64,000 nt of DNA from JACVRW01 sp963814095 (GTDB lineage: Bacteria; Actinomycetota; Thermoleophilia; Solirubrobacterales; Thermoleophilaceae): NCBI GenBank assembly GCA_963814095.1, contig CAWFBT010000027.1, positions 310,001 to 374,000 of the forward strand, read 5' to 3'. The translations under genes were made by a program, and so were the position numbers. Under the pieces are notes generated by a model. That model saw nothing but the letters and a program-made list of their open reading frames with translations. It was not told the origin of the DNA and did not search any database. The first letter of the stretch is position 1, and each line of letters opens with the position of its first letter. This document shows positions 17,000-24,877 of the stretch, piece after piece.

Positions 17000-17267
17000 C
17001 TACGCGCCCTTCTTGTAGTAGTCCGACGTTGATCTGGATGAAGTTCTGCCACTCGTCGGGCAGCTGATCCTCGGCGAAGCAGGCGTCGACCGGGCAGGCC
17101 TCGACGCAGGCGTCGCAGTCGATGCACTCCTCCGGATCGATGTAGAGCTGGGTGACCTGGTCGTAGTCCGGCTCGTCCGGCGTCGGATGGATGCAGTCGA
17201 CGGGACAAACCTCGACACAGGAGTTGTCCTTGGTGTCGATGCAGGGTTCGGCGATGACGTAGGCCAT
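17000..17267 (-). CDS. 7Fe ferredoxin (probable frameshift at the C-terminus)
   Basis: From ATG 17267 (preceded by AGAAGGAGACC) the protein begins MAYVIAEPC and carries both cluster motifs: C9-x7-C17-x3-C21-P for a 3Fe-4S cluster and ECIDCDACVEACP for a 4Fe-4S cluster. It is the standard actinobacterial 7Fe ferredoxin, a cytoplasmic electron carrier. After QINV the literal frame reads GLLQEGRVGAAASPT and runs to 16953, overlapping mrp. Removing one base of the CC pair at 17023-17024 gives DYYKKGA and a stop at 17000, which is the usual ending of this family and leaves 15 bases to mrp. I annotate that form. Confidence 0.85.
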
Positions 17268-17327
17268 GGTCTCCTTCTCGTGTCCACACACTGCGCCTGG
17301 GCGCGAGGAGGCGATTGTATCGGCGGC

Positions 17328-17333
17328 TAGGCT
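17328..17333 (+). promoter_or_regulatory. -10 element of a probable leaderless promoter (O-methyltransferase gene)
   Basis: TAGGCT ends 8 bases before GTG 17342. An alternative TTG start at 17315 has AGGAGG only 3 bases away and would place this element inside the coding sequence. Confidence 0.45.
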
Positions 17334-17341
17334 GCGGCCCC

Positions 17342-18340
17342 GTGCTGGAGCGCCGCGAACCAGATCCCTACTTCGACGCCTTCACCGGCCTCGTCGCCGC
17401 ACGTGCGCTGACGACGGCCGTCGTGCTAGGCGTCTTCGACTCGCTGCACGAACGACCCGCCGCTCCGCAGGAGCTCGCTAGCGCGCTCGGCCTCGACCCG
17501 CTGGGCACCGACACGCTGCTCACCGCGCTCATGACGCTCGGCTATGTCGAGCAGAGCGACGGCCGCTATTCGAACGCCGCGGTGACCGAGCGCGAGCTCG
17601 TGCGGTCCTCTCCCGAATCGATCGCGACCTTCGTGGGCGAGCAGAACGACTTGCACTGGCGGGTCCTCGACCTCCTGCCGGACGCGGTGCGCTCCGGCCG
17701 CCCCTACGCGATGCACGAGGAGCACCGCGACGACACGGCGGACTGGGACGCGTACATCCGCGGCCTGTTCGAGATCTCGCGGCCTGAGCAGGACGCGAAC
17801 GCGGCGCTCGTTCCCGTGACGGCGCCGCGGCTGCTCGTGGACGTGGCCGGCGGGCACGGCGGCTTTGCGATGGCGATGTGCCGCCGCCACCCCGAGCTCC
17901 GGGCGACGGTGCTCGACCTGCCGCCGAGCGCGGCGGTCGGGCGCCGGATCGTCGAGGAGCAGGGCTTCGCCGACCGTGTCGCCTACCGCGAGGGCGACGT
18001 GTTCGAGTTGGGTCTCGGTGAAGGGCTCGACGTGGTCTCGGTCTTCAACCTGATCCATCACCTGCCCGAGGAGCGCGACCGCGAGCTGTGCCGCATGGCA
18101 TACGACGCGCTCCAGCCGGGTGGCTCCCTCGTCATCGGCGACTCCGCCCGGCCCGAGCCCGGCGAGCCGGTCTCCGAGCACGGCGCGATCTCGAGCCTCC
18201 TCTTCTACGCCTGGAGCCACAGCCGCAACTTCAAGCCGTCCGAGATTCGCGCCTGGATGGAGGAGGCCGGCTTCGGCGAGGTCGAGGTGCACCGGAACGA
18301 GCGCTCGCGCTGGCGGGTCGTGCTCACCGGCCGGCGATGA
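17342..18340 (+). CDS. SAM-dependent O-methyltransferase (acetylserotonin/hydroxyneurosporene type)
   Basis: The ~332-residue protein has the two-part structure of the Methyltransf_2 family. An N-terminal winged-helix dimerisation domain (ASALGLDPLGTDTLLTALMTLGYVEQ) is followed by a Rossmann methyltransferase with the SAM-binding LLVDVAGGHGGFAMAM, the acidic VLDLPP loop and the LIHHLPEERDRELCR segment around the catalytic base. Such enzymes methylate phenolic or polyketide hydroxyls. The substrate is unknown and no biosynthetic cluster is present. Its TGA overlaps the ATG of the next gene (ATGA), so the two are translationally coupled. Confidence 0.82.
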   Translation: MLERREPDPYFDAFTGLVAARALTTAVVLGVFDSLHERPAAPQELASALGLDPLGTDTLLTALMTLGYVEQSDGRYSNAAVTERELVRSSPESIATFVGEQNDLHWRVLDLLPDAVRSGRPYAMHEEHRDDTADWDAYIRGLFEISRPEQDANAALVPVTAPRLLVDVAGGHGGFAMAMCRRHPELRATVLDLPPSAAVGRRIVEEQGFADRVAYREGDVFELGLGEGLDVVSVFNLIHHLPEERDRELCRMAYDALQPGGSLVIGDSARPEPGEPVSEHGAISSLLFYAWSHSRNFKPSEIRAWMEEAGFGEVEVHRNERSRWRVVLTGRR

Positions 18341-19209
18341 TCCTGCTCACGGGGGCCACGGGAACCGTCGGATCCGCGCTGCTGCGGCGACTCACCGCCG
18401 AGCCGCGGCCGGTTCGCTGCCTGGTGCGCGACCCGCGCCGGCTCGGCGAGCAGCGCGTGCGGGTTCAGATCGCGCTCGGCGACCTGGCGGACCCGGCGTC
18501 GTTCCGCAACGCCCTGCGCGGCGTCCACACGGTGGTGCATCTGGCCGCCGCGATCCGCGATCAGCCAGGCGCGTCGATCGAGGAGCTGAACGCCGTCGCG
18601 ACGCTGAGGCTCGTGCGGGCGGCCGAGCGAGCGGGCGCGAAGCGCTTCGTGTTCTTCTCGGCGATGAGGGCGGCGCACCACTCGCGCACGCGCTTCTTCC
18701 GCGCCAAGGCGCTCGCGGCCGACGCCGTTCGAGGCTCGGGCCTCGAGGCGACCGTCTTCAGCCCGTCGATCATCTACACCCCCGGGGACCCCTGGCTCAC
18801 GCTGCTGGAGCGGCTCTCCTACCTCCCCGCCGTGCCGGTATCCGGCTCAGGCGAGGCTGCCTTTCAGCCGATCTGGGCCGAGGACGTGGCGGACTGCGTA
18901 ATGGCGTCCCTGAACGGCGCCGGCGGCAGCGATGTCGAGCTCGCCGGGCCGCAGACGCTCAGCTACGACGACATCGTGCGCGTCTTCCTGCGCTCGATCG
19001 GGCGGCGGCGCCGGCTGCTGCACGTTCCGCTGCCGCTCGTGCGCGCCTCGCTGCGGCTGCTGCGCTTCACGGGCGGCCCGCACGTGTTCGCCACCTGGGA
19101 CGAGGCAGAGCTGATGGAGGAGCCGATGACGACGCCGGGCGGCAGTGCCGGAGCCGTGGCGCTCGGTGTCGATCCGCTGCCGATGCCGCGCGTGCTGGGC
19201 AACGCGTGA
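18337..19209 (+). CDS. NAD(P)-dependent epimerase/reductase, NDUFA9-like atypical SDR
   Basis: The 290-residue protein opens with the Rossmann motif MILLTGATGTVGSALLRRL and has VRCLVRDP, HTVVHLAAAIRD, the RFVFFSAMRA strand and the FSPSIIYTPGDPW loop typical of atypical short-chain dehydrogenases related to NDUFA9 and NmrA-like sensors. The active-site YxxxK is not clear; RTRFFRAKALAAD takes its place, as in other atypical members. Residues 195-200 (FQPIWAEDVAD) are also usual. It probably reduces or binds a quinone- or isoprenoid-linked substrate. It overlaps the preceding methyltransferase (ATGA) and the following decarboxylase (GTGA). Confidence 0.8.
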   Translation: MILLTGATGTVGSALLRRLTAEPRPVRCLVRDPRRLGEQRVRVQIALGDLADPASFRNALRGVHTVVHLAAAIRDQPGASIEELNAVATLRLVRAAERAGAKRFVFFSAMRAAHHSRTRFFRAKALAADAVRGSGLEATVFSPSIIYTPGDPWLTLLERLSYLPAVPVSGSGEAAFQPIWAEDVADCVMASLNGAGGSDVELAGPQTLSYDDIVRVFLRSIGRRRRLLHVPLPLVRASLRLLRFTGGPHVFATWDEAELMEEPMTTPGGSAGAVALGVDPLPMPRVLGNA

Positions 19210-19988
19210 TCGACGAGCGCTGGATCCGCTCTTTGCACGTGCAATCGATGCGCCACGCGGACCTGCACGCCGAGCGCGAGCACCACGTCCTCTTCCAGGC
19301 CTCCACGATCGGCGCGCTCCTCGAGGGCGCGTACGAGGGTGACGTCAGCTTCGCCGAGCTCGGGCAGCACGGCGACCTCGGGCTGGGGACGGTGAACGGC
19401 ATCGACGGCGAGATGATCGCGCTCGACGGGCGCTTCTGGCGGGCGGACGTGGACGGTTCGATCCATCCCGTGCCCGCGGAGGAGCGCACGCCCTTCGCGG
19501 TGGTCACGCGCTTCGAGCCCGCGCTCGAGCTCGACCTCCAGGGGCCGCTGGCGCAGGAGGAGCTGCTCGCCGCCGTCGACGAGCGATTGCCCGCCGCGGC
19601 CCCGTCGTGCTCGCTGCGCGCCGACGGCAGCTTCGACTGGGTGAGAGCCCGCTCGGTGCCGCGCCAGTCGCCTCCCTACCGCCCGCTGGCCGAGGTGGTC
19701 CGCGAGCAGCACGAATTCGAGCTCGGGCCCGTGGACGGCACGCTTGTCGGATTCCGCTTCCCCGACTACGCCGAGGGCATCGAGGTCGCCGGATGGCACC
19801 TCCACTTCATCAGCGCCGACCGCTCGAAGGGCGGGCACGTGCTCGATCTGCGGGCCGCCGGCGTGCGCGTCCGCATCGACCCCTCCGACGACCTGCACGT
19901 CGAGCTGCCGCCGGGCATCGACTTGGCCGACCGGGGCGTGGCCGCGTCCACGCACGCCGCGATCGAGCGCGTCGAGCGGGGCGGCTAG
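19206..19988 (+). CDS. budA: Alpha-acetolactate decarboxylase
   Basis: The 260-residue protein matches the BudA/AlsD family: the opening FQASTIGALLEGAYEGDVSF, LGQHGDLGLGTVNGIDGEM, the TPFAVVTRFEP strand and the Zn-site region with DGTLVGFRFPDYAEGIEVAG and WHLHFISADRSKGGHVLDL, where the three His ligands and the catalytic Glu/Arg lie. It converts acetolactate to acetoin and CO2. The start is GTG 19206, overlapping the previous TGA. No acetolactate synthase is nearby, so acetolactate would come from branched-chain amino-acid synthesis. The 3' end overlaps the convergent MFS gene by 4 bases. Confidence 0.88.
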   Translation: MIDERWIRSLHVQSMRHADLHAEREHHVLFQASTIGALLEGAYEGDVSFAELGQHGDLGLGTVNGIDGEMIALDGRFWRADVDGSIHPVPAEERTPFAVVTRFEPALELDLQGPLAQEELLAAVDERLPAAAPSCSLRADGSFDWVRARSVPRQSPPYRPLAEVVREQHEFELGPVDGTLVGFRFPDYAEGIEVAGWHLHFISADRSKGGHVLDLRAAGVRVRIDPSDDLHVELPPGIDLADRGVAASTHAAIERVERGG

Positions 19989-21586
19989 TCCTCGGGCGGG
20001 CGGCGGGTCATGCCCGGACCGGCCCCGGACGTGGTCCAGCGCCAGCGCGAGCGGCGGCCGAACACCGGCGACTCGTAGAGCCGATCGTCGTGGCGCACGA
20101 GGACGAAGCAGATGAGCGCCCCGAGCAGCGCTATCGCCCCCGAGGTCAGGAACGTGATCTCGAATGAATCGACGTGCGCGAGCAGGTTGTCCGTGAGGGC
20201 GACACGGACGACCTCCGAGTCGGCCGGCACATTGGCTCTGCCCGCCTCCTCGGCCTGGAGCAGGAACTCCTTGAATTGGTCGATCTGCTCGCCGCTCGCC
20301 TCGATGCCCCGGTCAGCCAGGCGGTCGTAGGTGATGCGCTCGGCCACGCCGACCTCGATCGCGCTCAGCGCGGCGATGCCCACGGCCCCGCCGAGCTGCT
20401 CGGTGGTGTTGATCGTGCCCGCGGCCTGGCCTCGATCCTTCTCGGGCACGGAGCCGAGTCCGGTCGGGTCGTTGACGGTGAGCACCACGCCGAGCCCGAT
20501 GCCCTGGAGAAACAGGCCCGGGATGAGCGCAGCCACGCTCTGCTCGCTGGCGAGCACGGCGAGCGTCGCGCCGGAGGCCGCCAGGACGAGGAAGCCGGCC
20601 ACGAGCGGTATGCGGCCGCCCACGCGGTCGTACGCGCGCCCCGCAAGCGGACCGGCGAGGATGATCGGGATGGTGGCGGGGATCAGCGCGATCCCGGCCG
20701 CCGCCGGGCTCACCCCGACCACGAGCAGGAGGTAGAACGGCATCAGGAAGCCAAGGCCGAGCTCGATCATGCCGGCGAGGAACTGGCTGATGTTGGCGGC
20801 GAGGAAGTTGAGGTGGCGGAACAGCCGGAACTCGAGCAGGGGTTCCTTGACCCGTAGCTCGACGATCACGAACGCGACCAGCAGCACGACCGCGGCGCCG
20901 AGCGGCCCGAGCGTGTCCGGCGCGGCCCAGCCGTCGTCCTGGCCTTGGCTCAGCCCGAGCACGAGCGCAGCGATGCCGAGCCCGAAGGTCGCGGTGCCGA
21001 GGTAGTCGATCCTGGGGCGCCTGCCCGCGACGGGCTGGAAGTCGGGAGTGGCCCGGAGGGTCAGCACCACGGTCGTGATCGCGAGCGGCACGTTGATCCA
21101 GAAGACGAGGCGCCAGTCGATCGAGGTGAGCAGGCCACCGAGCACGGGGCCGAGCGCCGCGAAGAAGGCCGAGGCTCCCGCCAGGACCCCAAGCGCCCAG
21201 CCGCGGCGCTCCTTCGGGTAGACGGCGCTCGTGATCGCAACAGCCATCGGCATCATCAGCGCGGCGCCGCAACCCTGAACGGCACGCGCGGCGATCAGCA
21301 TCACCATGTCCTGAGCGGCGCCGGCGGCCACGGTGGCAAGCGCGAAGACCACGGCCCCCGCGATGAACACCCGCCGCAGGCCGAGCAGGTCGCCGAGGCG
21401 CCCGCCCAGGACCATCAGCGCGGCCAGCGGAAGGATGTTCGCGGTGAGGATCCACTGGCCCTCCGAGGTCGCGCCGCCCAGATCGCCGAGCACGTCCGGG
21501 GTGGCCAGCGGCACCGCCGTCTGGTCGACGAGGATCATGCTGCTCGCCAGCGTGGTCGCGGCGAGCGTGACTGCGGCGCGATTCAC
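19985..21586 (-). CDS. MFS drug exporter, DHA2 (EmrB/QacA) family, 14 TM
   Basis: The 533-residue protein is strongly hydrophobic, with about 14 predicted membrane spans. DHA2 markers are the TM1 segment SSMILVDQTAVPLATPDVLGD, the motif A-like GGRLGDLLGLRRVF and motif C-like LAGASAFFAALGPVLGGLL in TM5. An ~80-residue loop rich in charged residues (EQIDQFKEFLLQAEEAGRAN) precedes the last span. It is a proton-driven exporter of lipophilic compounds, in the inner membrane. The start is GTG 21586 with a leaderless-type TAGGGT six bases upstream. Confidence 0.88.
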   Translation of the reverse strand: MNRAAVTLAATTLASSMILVDQTAVPLATPDVLGDLGGATSEGQWILTANILPLAALMVLGGRLGDLLGLRRVFIAGAVVFALATVAAGAAQDMVMLIAARAVQGCGAALMMPMAVAITSAVYPKERRGWALGVLAGASAFFAALGPVLGGLLTSIDWRLVFWINVPLAITTVVLTLRATPDFQPVAGRRPRIDYLGTATFGLGIAALVLGLSQGQDDGWAAPDTLGPLGAAVVLLVAFVIVELRVKEPLLEFRLFRHLNFLAANISQFLAGMIELGLGFLMPFYLLLVVGVSPAAAGIALIPATIPIILAGPLAGRAYDRVGGRIPLVAGFLVLAASGATLAVLASEQSVAALIPGLFLQGIGLGVVLTVNDPTGLGSVPEKDRGQAAGTINTTEQLGGAVGIAALSAIEVGVAERITYDRLADRGIEASGEQIDQFKEFLLQAEEAGRANVPADSEVVRVALTDNLLAHVDSFEITFLTSGAIALLGALICFVLVRHDDRLYESPVFGRRSRWRWTTSGAGPGMTRRPPED

Positions 21587-21592
21587 GCGCGC

Positions 21593-21598
21593 ACCCTA
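21593..21598 (-). promoter_or_regulatory. -10 element of a probable leaderless promoter (MFS gene)
   Basis: On the minus strand TAGGGT ends 6 bases before the GTG start at 21586. There is no Shine-Dalgarno in between. It lies between the groEL terminator and the exporter. Confidence 0.45.
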
Positions 21599-21630
21599 TT
21601 CGAGGGCGCGGCGGGCTGCGGCGCACCGTG

Positions 21631-21660
21631 GAAAAAGAGGGCCCGGCGTACGCCGGGCCC
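21631..21660 (-). terminator. Rho-independent terminator of the groES-groEL operon
   Basis: Positions 21639-21660 form a perfect 22-base palindrome (GGGCCCGGCGT and its complement). On the minus strand it is followed by TCTTTTTC. It lies about 30 bases after the groEL stop and is the clearest intrinsic terminator in the window. Confidence 0.9.
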
Positions 21661-21691
21661 CCCGAATACAGCAGTCGCAGCAGCGACTTGG

Positions 21692-23323
21692 CTACATCAT
21701 TCCGTCCATGCCGCCCATGCCGCCGCCCGGCATGCCGGCTGCTTCCTTCTCCGGCATCTCGGCGACGATGGCCTCGGTCGTGAGGATGTTCTTCGCGATC
21801 GAGGCTGCGTTCTGCAGAGCGGAACGCGTGACCATGGCGGGGTCGATGACGCCCGCCTCGACGAGATCGACGATCTCGCCGGTGTCGGCGTTGAGGCCCT
21901 GGTTCTTGCCCTTCGAACGGCGCACGTCGTTGACCACGACGGAACCCTCGAGGCCCGCGTTGTCCGCGATCTGGCGAAGCGGCTCCTCCAAGGAGCGGAG
22001 GATGATGCTCGCACCTGTGCGCTCGTCGCCCTCGAAGGCGTCGAGCTTGATCGCGTCCTGCGCCCGGAGGAGCGCCACGCCGCCGCCCGCCACGATGCCC
22101 TCCTCGAGGGCGGCGCGGGTGGCCTGCAGCGCGTCCTCGACGCGGTGCTTCTTCTCCTTCATCTCGGTCTCGGTGGCAGCGCCGACCTTGACCACTGCGA
22201 CACCGCCGGCCAGCTTCGCGAGACGCTCCTGGAGCTTCTCGCGATCGAAGTCCGAGTCGGTGTTCTCGATCTCGGTCTTGATCTGGTTGATGCGGCCCTT
22301 GATCGCATCGCCCTCGCCGGCGCCGTCCACGATCGTGGTCGTGTCCTTGGCGACGACAACGCGACGGGCGCGGCCGAGCTGCGAGAGCTGGGTGTTCTCC
22401 AGCTTCAGGCCCATCTCCTCGGTGATGACCTCGCCGCCGGTCAGGATGGCGATGTCCTCCAGCATCCGCTTGCGGCGGTCGCCGAAGCCGGGAGCCTTGA
22501 CCGCGACGCCGGTGAAGGTGCCGCGGAGCTTGTTGACCACGAAGGTGGCGAGCGACTCGCCCTCCACGTCCTCGGCGATCACCAGGATCGGCTTGCCGGA
22601 CTGGATGACCTGCTCGAGCACGGGCAGGATGTCCCGCACGGACCCGATCTTCTGGTTGGCGATGAGGATGTAGGGATCCTCGAGGGTCGCCTCCATGCGG
22701 TCCTGGTCGGTGACCATGTAGGGCGAGATGTAGCCCTTGTCGAACTGCATGCCCTCGGTGAACTCGAGGTCCATGCCGAACGTCTGGCCCTCCTCGACGT
22801 TGACCACGCCGTCCTTGCCCACCTTGTCGATGGCGTCGGCGATCACGTCGCCGATCTCGTCGTCGGCGGCGGAAATAGCCGCCACGCGGGCGATCTGGTC
22901 CTTGCCCGAGATCTCGGTCGAGACCTTCTTGATCTGGTCGACCACCTGGTCGACCGCCTTCTCGATGCCCCGCTTGAGCGCCAGCGGGTTGGCGCCGGCG
23001 GCCACGTTCTTGAGGCCGTCGCGCACGATGCGCTGTGCGAGCACGGTGGCGGTGGTGGTGCCGTCGCCCGCCACGTCGTTGGTGGCGGTGGCCACCTCGC
23101 GCACGAGCTGGGCGCCCTGGTTCGAGAACGGCTCCTCGAGCTCGATCTCACGAGCAATCGATACGCCGTCGTTGGTGATGGTGGGGGCGCCGAACTTCTT
23201 GTCGATCACCACATAACGACCCTTGGGGCCGAGCGTGACCTTGACCGCGTTGGCGACGGCGTCGACGCCGTCCTCCAGCGCGCGACGCGCCTCCACGTCG
23301 TACTTGAGCTCCTTGTGAGCCAT
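21692..23323 (-). CDS. groL: Chaperonin GroEL (Hsp60)
   Basis: The 543-residue protein is full-length GroEL. It shows the family opening (AHKELKYDVEARRALEDGVD), the ATP-binding VTLGPKGRYVVIDKKFGAP and VAGDGTTTATVLAQ, the signature AALEEGIVAGGGVALL and the C-terminal GGMGGMDGMM repeat. It forms the tetradecameric folding chamber with GroES. It lies 14 bases after groES, preceded by AGAGAGGAAC as ribosome-binding site, and ends at a strong terminator, so the two genes make a simple operon under CIRCE control. The Gly-Met C-terminal tail suggests a housekeeping copy rather than a His-tailed paralogue. Confidence 0.98.
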   Translation of the reverse strand: MAHKELKYDVEARRALEDGVDAVANAVKVTLGPKGRYVVIDKKFGAPTITNDGVSIAREIELEEPFSNQGAQLVREVATATNDVAGDGTTTATVLAQRIVRDGLKNVAAGANPLALKRGIEKAVDQVVDQIKKVSTEISGKDQIARVAAISAADDEIGDVIADAIDKVGKDGVVNVEEGQTFGMDLEFTEGMQFDKGYISPYMVTDQDRMEATLEDPYILIANQKIGSVRDILPVLEQVIQSGKPILVIAEDVEGESLATFVVNKLRGTFTGVAVKAPGFGDRRKRMLEDIAILTGGEVITEEMGLKLENTQLSQLGRARRVVVAKDTTTIVDGAGEGDAIKGRINQIKTEIENTDSDFDREKLQERLAKLAGGVAVVKVGAATETEMKEKKHRVEDALQATRAALEEGIVAGGGVALLRAQDAIKLDAFEGDERTGASIILRSLEEPLRQIADNAGLEGSVVVNDVRRSKGKNQGLNADTGEIVDLVEAGVIDPAMVTRSALQNAASIAKNILTTEAIVAEMPEKEAAGMPGGGMGGMDGMM

Positions 23324-23337
23324 GTGCTTGTTCCTCT

Positions 23338-23631
23338 CTAGCCCGCGACCTTGGCGAGCACGTCCGACTCACGCAGGACGAGAAGATCGTCGCCCTCGAC
23401 CTGGACCTCGGTGCCGCCGTACTTCGAGTAAAGGACCTCGTCGCCCTCGGCGACGTCCAGCGGAATGCGCTTCTCGCCGTCCTCGTCCCACTTGCCGTCA
23501 CCGACTGCAAGGACCTTGCCGCGCTGCGGCTTCTCCTTCGCGGTGTCGGGCAGGACGATGCCGCTGGCTGTGGTCTCTTCCTCTTCGATCGCCTGCACTA
23601 TGAGGCGATCTCCAAGAGGCTTGAGATTCAT
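23338..23631 (-). CDS. groS: Co-chaperonin GroES (Hsp10)
   Basis: The 97-residue protein has the standard start MNLKPLGDRLIVQ, the mobile loop EEEETTASGIVLPDTAKEKPQ, the GKVLAVGDGKW turn and the ending LLVLRESDVLAKVAG. It caps GroEL. Start choice: GGAGGT is placed 6 bases before ATG 23631, whereas the earlier in-frame ATG at 23637 sits directly on the GGAGGT. Transcription comes from the promoter at 23694-23722 and should be repressed by HrcA through two CIRCE-like repeats. Confidence 0.97.
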   Translation of the reverse strand: MNLKPLGDRLIVQAIEEEETTASGIVLPDTAKEKPQRGKVLAVGDGKWDEDGEKRIPLDVAEGDEVLYSKYGGTEVQVEGDDLLVLRESDVLAKVAG

Positions 23632-23660
23632 TGGCATACCTCCGTAGAAAATGTTCTTGC

Positions 23661-23685
23661 TGGCACTCAAAGGGGCAGAGTGCCG
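23661..23685 (-). promoter_or_regulatory. CIRCE-like operator, promoter-proximal copy in the leader
   Basis: TGGCACTC (23661-23668), a 9-base spacer and GAGTGCCG (23678-23685). This matches the CIRCE arrangement GCACTC-N9-GAGTGC bound by HrcA. It lies in the transcribed leader of groES. Confidence 0.8.
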
Positions 23686-23689
23686 GGCC

Positions 23690-23714
23690 TGGCACTCTAG
23701 CAACGAGAGTGCCA
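23690..23714 (-). promoter_or_regulatory. CIRCE operator overlapping the groES promoter
   Basis: TGGCACTC (23690-23697), 9-base spacer, GAGTGCCA (23707-23714): a perfect inverted repeat with CIRCE geometry. It covers the -10 and most of the spacer of the groES promoter, so HrcA binding would block polymerase. Confidence 0.88.
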
Positions 23715-23722
23715 AGCACCAA
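23694..23722 (-). promoter_or_regulatory. groES-groEL promoter
   Basis: On the minus strand TTGGTG (23722-23717) and TAGAGT (23699-23694) are separated by 17 bases. The transcript would begin near 23687 and contain the second CIRCE copy and the GGAGGT ribosome-binding site. Confidence 0.65.
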
Positions 23723-23841
23723 GGCGCTTCACCGCTTGGTTACGGCCCTCGCCGCGCATGCGGCGCCGCGAACTGGTCTCGTCGCGCGGCGTTCACGTAC
23801 CTCCTCGAGAGGAAGTGTCCGGCACGGCCGTGGAATTACAT

Positions 23842-24240
23842 CTAGTTCTGCGCGGGCGCGTCCGGCCGCATCCGCTCGCGGATCTCCGACGGGCGGTCGG
23901 AGATCTGGGAGAAGCGGACGACCGTGACCATGTCGTCCATCTCGACCTTGCGGCCGTAGATCTGCTCGAGGAAGTGGACCATCTCGTCGACGCGCCGGAA
24001 CTCCGGGTTGTCGTGCTCGATATCGCGCCTCGAGAGGTCCTGAACCTGCTTGACCTCCACTGAGTCGATCACGGCCTCGAAGATCTTCTCGCGCGGCGAG
24101 TGCTGGAAGCCGACCGTCACGAGCACGACCTCGCCCTTGCGGTACTTCTTGCCCTTGTCGCCAAGGCGAATCGTGGCCGTCTTGCGGCCGCGCTTCAGCT
24201 GGTCGATGAAGACGGGCGAGTAGAAGTTGAGGACTAACAC
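23842..24240 (-). CDS. ASCH/PUA-like domain protein
   Basis: The 132-residue protein has the small beta-barrel pattern of ASCH domains: LNFYSPVFIDQLKRGRKTATIRLG with the family's basic KTATIR loop, then KYRKGEVVLVTVG and a later FEAVIDSVEVKQVQDLS strand. ASCH domains are PUA-like folds predicted to bind RNA. It is likely cytoplasmic. It starts with GTG at 24240, 9 bases after a TAGGCT element, and lies head-to-tail upstream of groES but with its own apparent promoter and ~125 bases before the groES -35. No experimental function is known to me for this subfamily. Confidence 0.7.
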   Translation of the reverse strand: MLVLNFYSPVFIDQLKRGRKTATIRLGDKGKKYRKGEVVLVTVGFQHSPREKIFEAVIDSVEVKQVQDLSRRDIEHDNPEFRRVDEMVHFLEQIYGRKVEMDDMVTVVRFSQISDRPSEIRERMRPDAPAQN

Positions 24241-24249
24241 GACGCGGGC

Positions 24250-24255
24250 AGCCTA
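24250..24255 (-). promoter_or_regulatory. -10 element of a probable leaderless promoter (ASCH gene)
   Basis: On the minus strand TAGGCT ends 9 bases before GTG 24240, with no Shine-Dalgarno. Confidence 0.4.
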
Positions 24256-24262
24256 GCGGCCT

Positions 24263-24867
24263 TTAGTCGGCTTGGACAGGCCCTCGCAGGAGCGGCACGA
24301 AGCGGACCGCCGCCACGGCCTCCTCCTCGCCGTCGCGAAAGCGCACGAGCAGCTCGCGCCGCCCGCGTTCGACCGGGCACACGAGCGCGGCGCCTGGTGC
24401 CAGCTGTTCGAAGAGGGCGGCCGGCGGCTCGTCCCGGGCGGCGGCCGTCACCGAGATTCCGCCGAACGGCGCGCGATCGGGCGCGCCCAGCGAGCCGTCG
24501 CCGGTGCGCACCTCCACGTTGTCGTAGCCGAGCTCGCCGAGCACGGCGCCCGCCTGGACGGCGAGGCGCTCGAAGCGCTCGATCGTCACGACCTCCGCGC
24601 GAGCAGTGACAGGACGGCGGCGGCGTAGCCCGACCCGGTCCCGATCTCGAGCACGGCTTCGGAGCCGTCCAGCTCGAGCAGCTGCGCCATGCACGCGACG
24701 ATCCAGGGCTGCGACATGGTCTGGCCCTCGCCGATGCGAACCGCCCCGTCGCGATAGGCGCGCTTGCGTTGCTTCTCGGGGAGGAAGAGCTCGCGTGGAA
24801 CCGTCCCCATCGCGTTCAGCACTCGCTCGTCTGTGATCCCCCGCCGGCGGAGCTGGCGCTCCACCAT
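24263..24867 (-). pseudogene. pcm: Protein-L-isoaspartate O-methyltransferase, frame-broken
   Basis: Two overlapping frames give one PCMT. The first (from ATG 24867, or 24912 if longer) reads RQLRRRGITDERVLNAMGTVPRELF, GEGQTMSQPWIVACM and the SAM motif VLEIGTGSGYAAAVLSLLA, then stops. The second continues in another frame with EVVTIERFERLA, LGYDNVEVRTGDGS and ISVTAAARDEPPAALFEQL, to the end at 24263. Inserting one base near 24595-24602 joins them into a normal ~200-residue enzyme that repairs isoaspartyl residues. Codon use is normal in both halves, so an assembly deletion is likelier than decay. It lies just downstream of the Crp-type regulator. Confidence 0.82.
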
Positions 24868-24877
24868 CCGCTCGCGC

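Noticed and set aside
20945..23341. 798-codon open frame antisense to groEL and the MFS gene
   Set aside because: It spans two real genes and the groEL terminator, with no ribosome-binding site or conserved motif.
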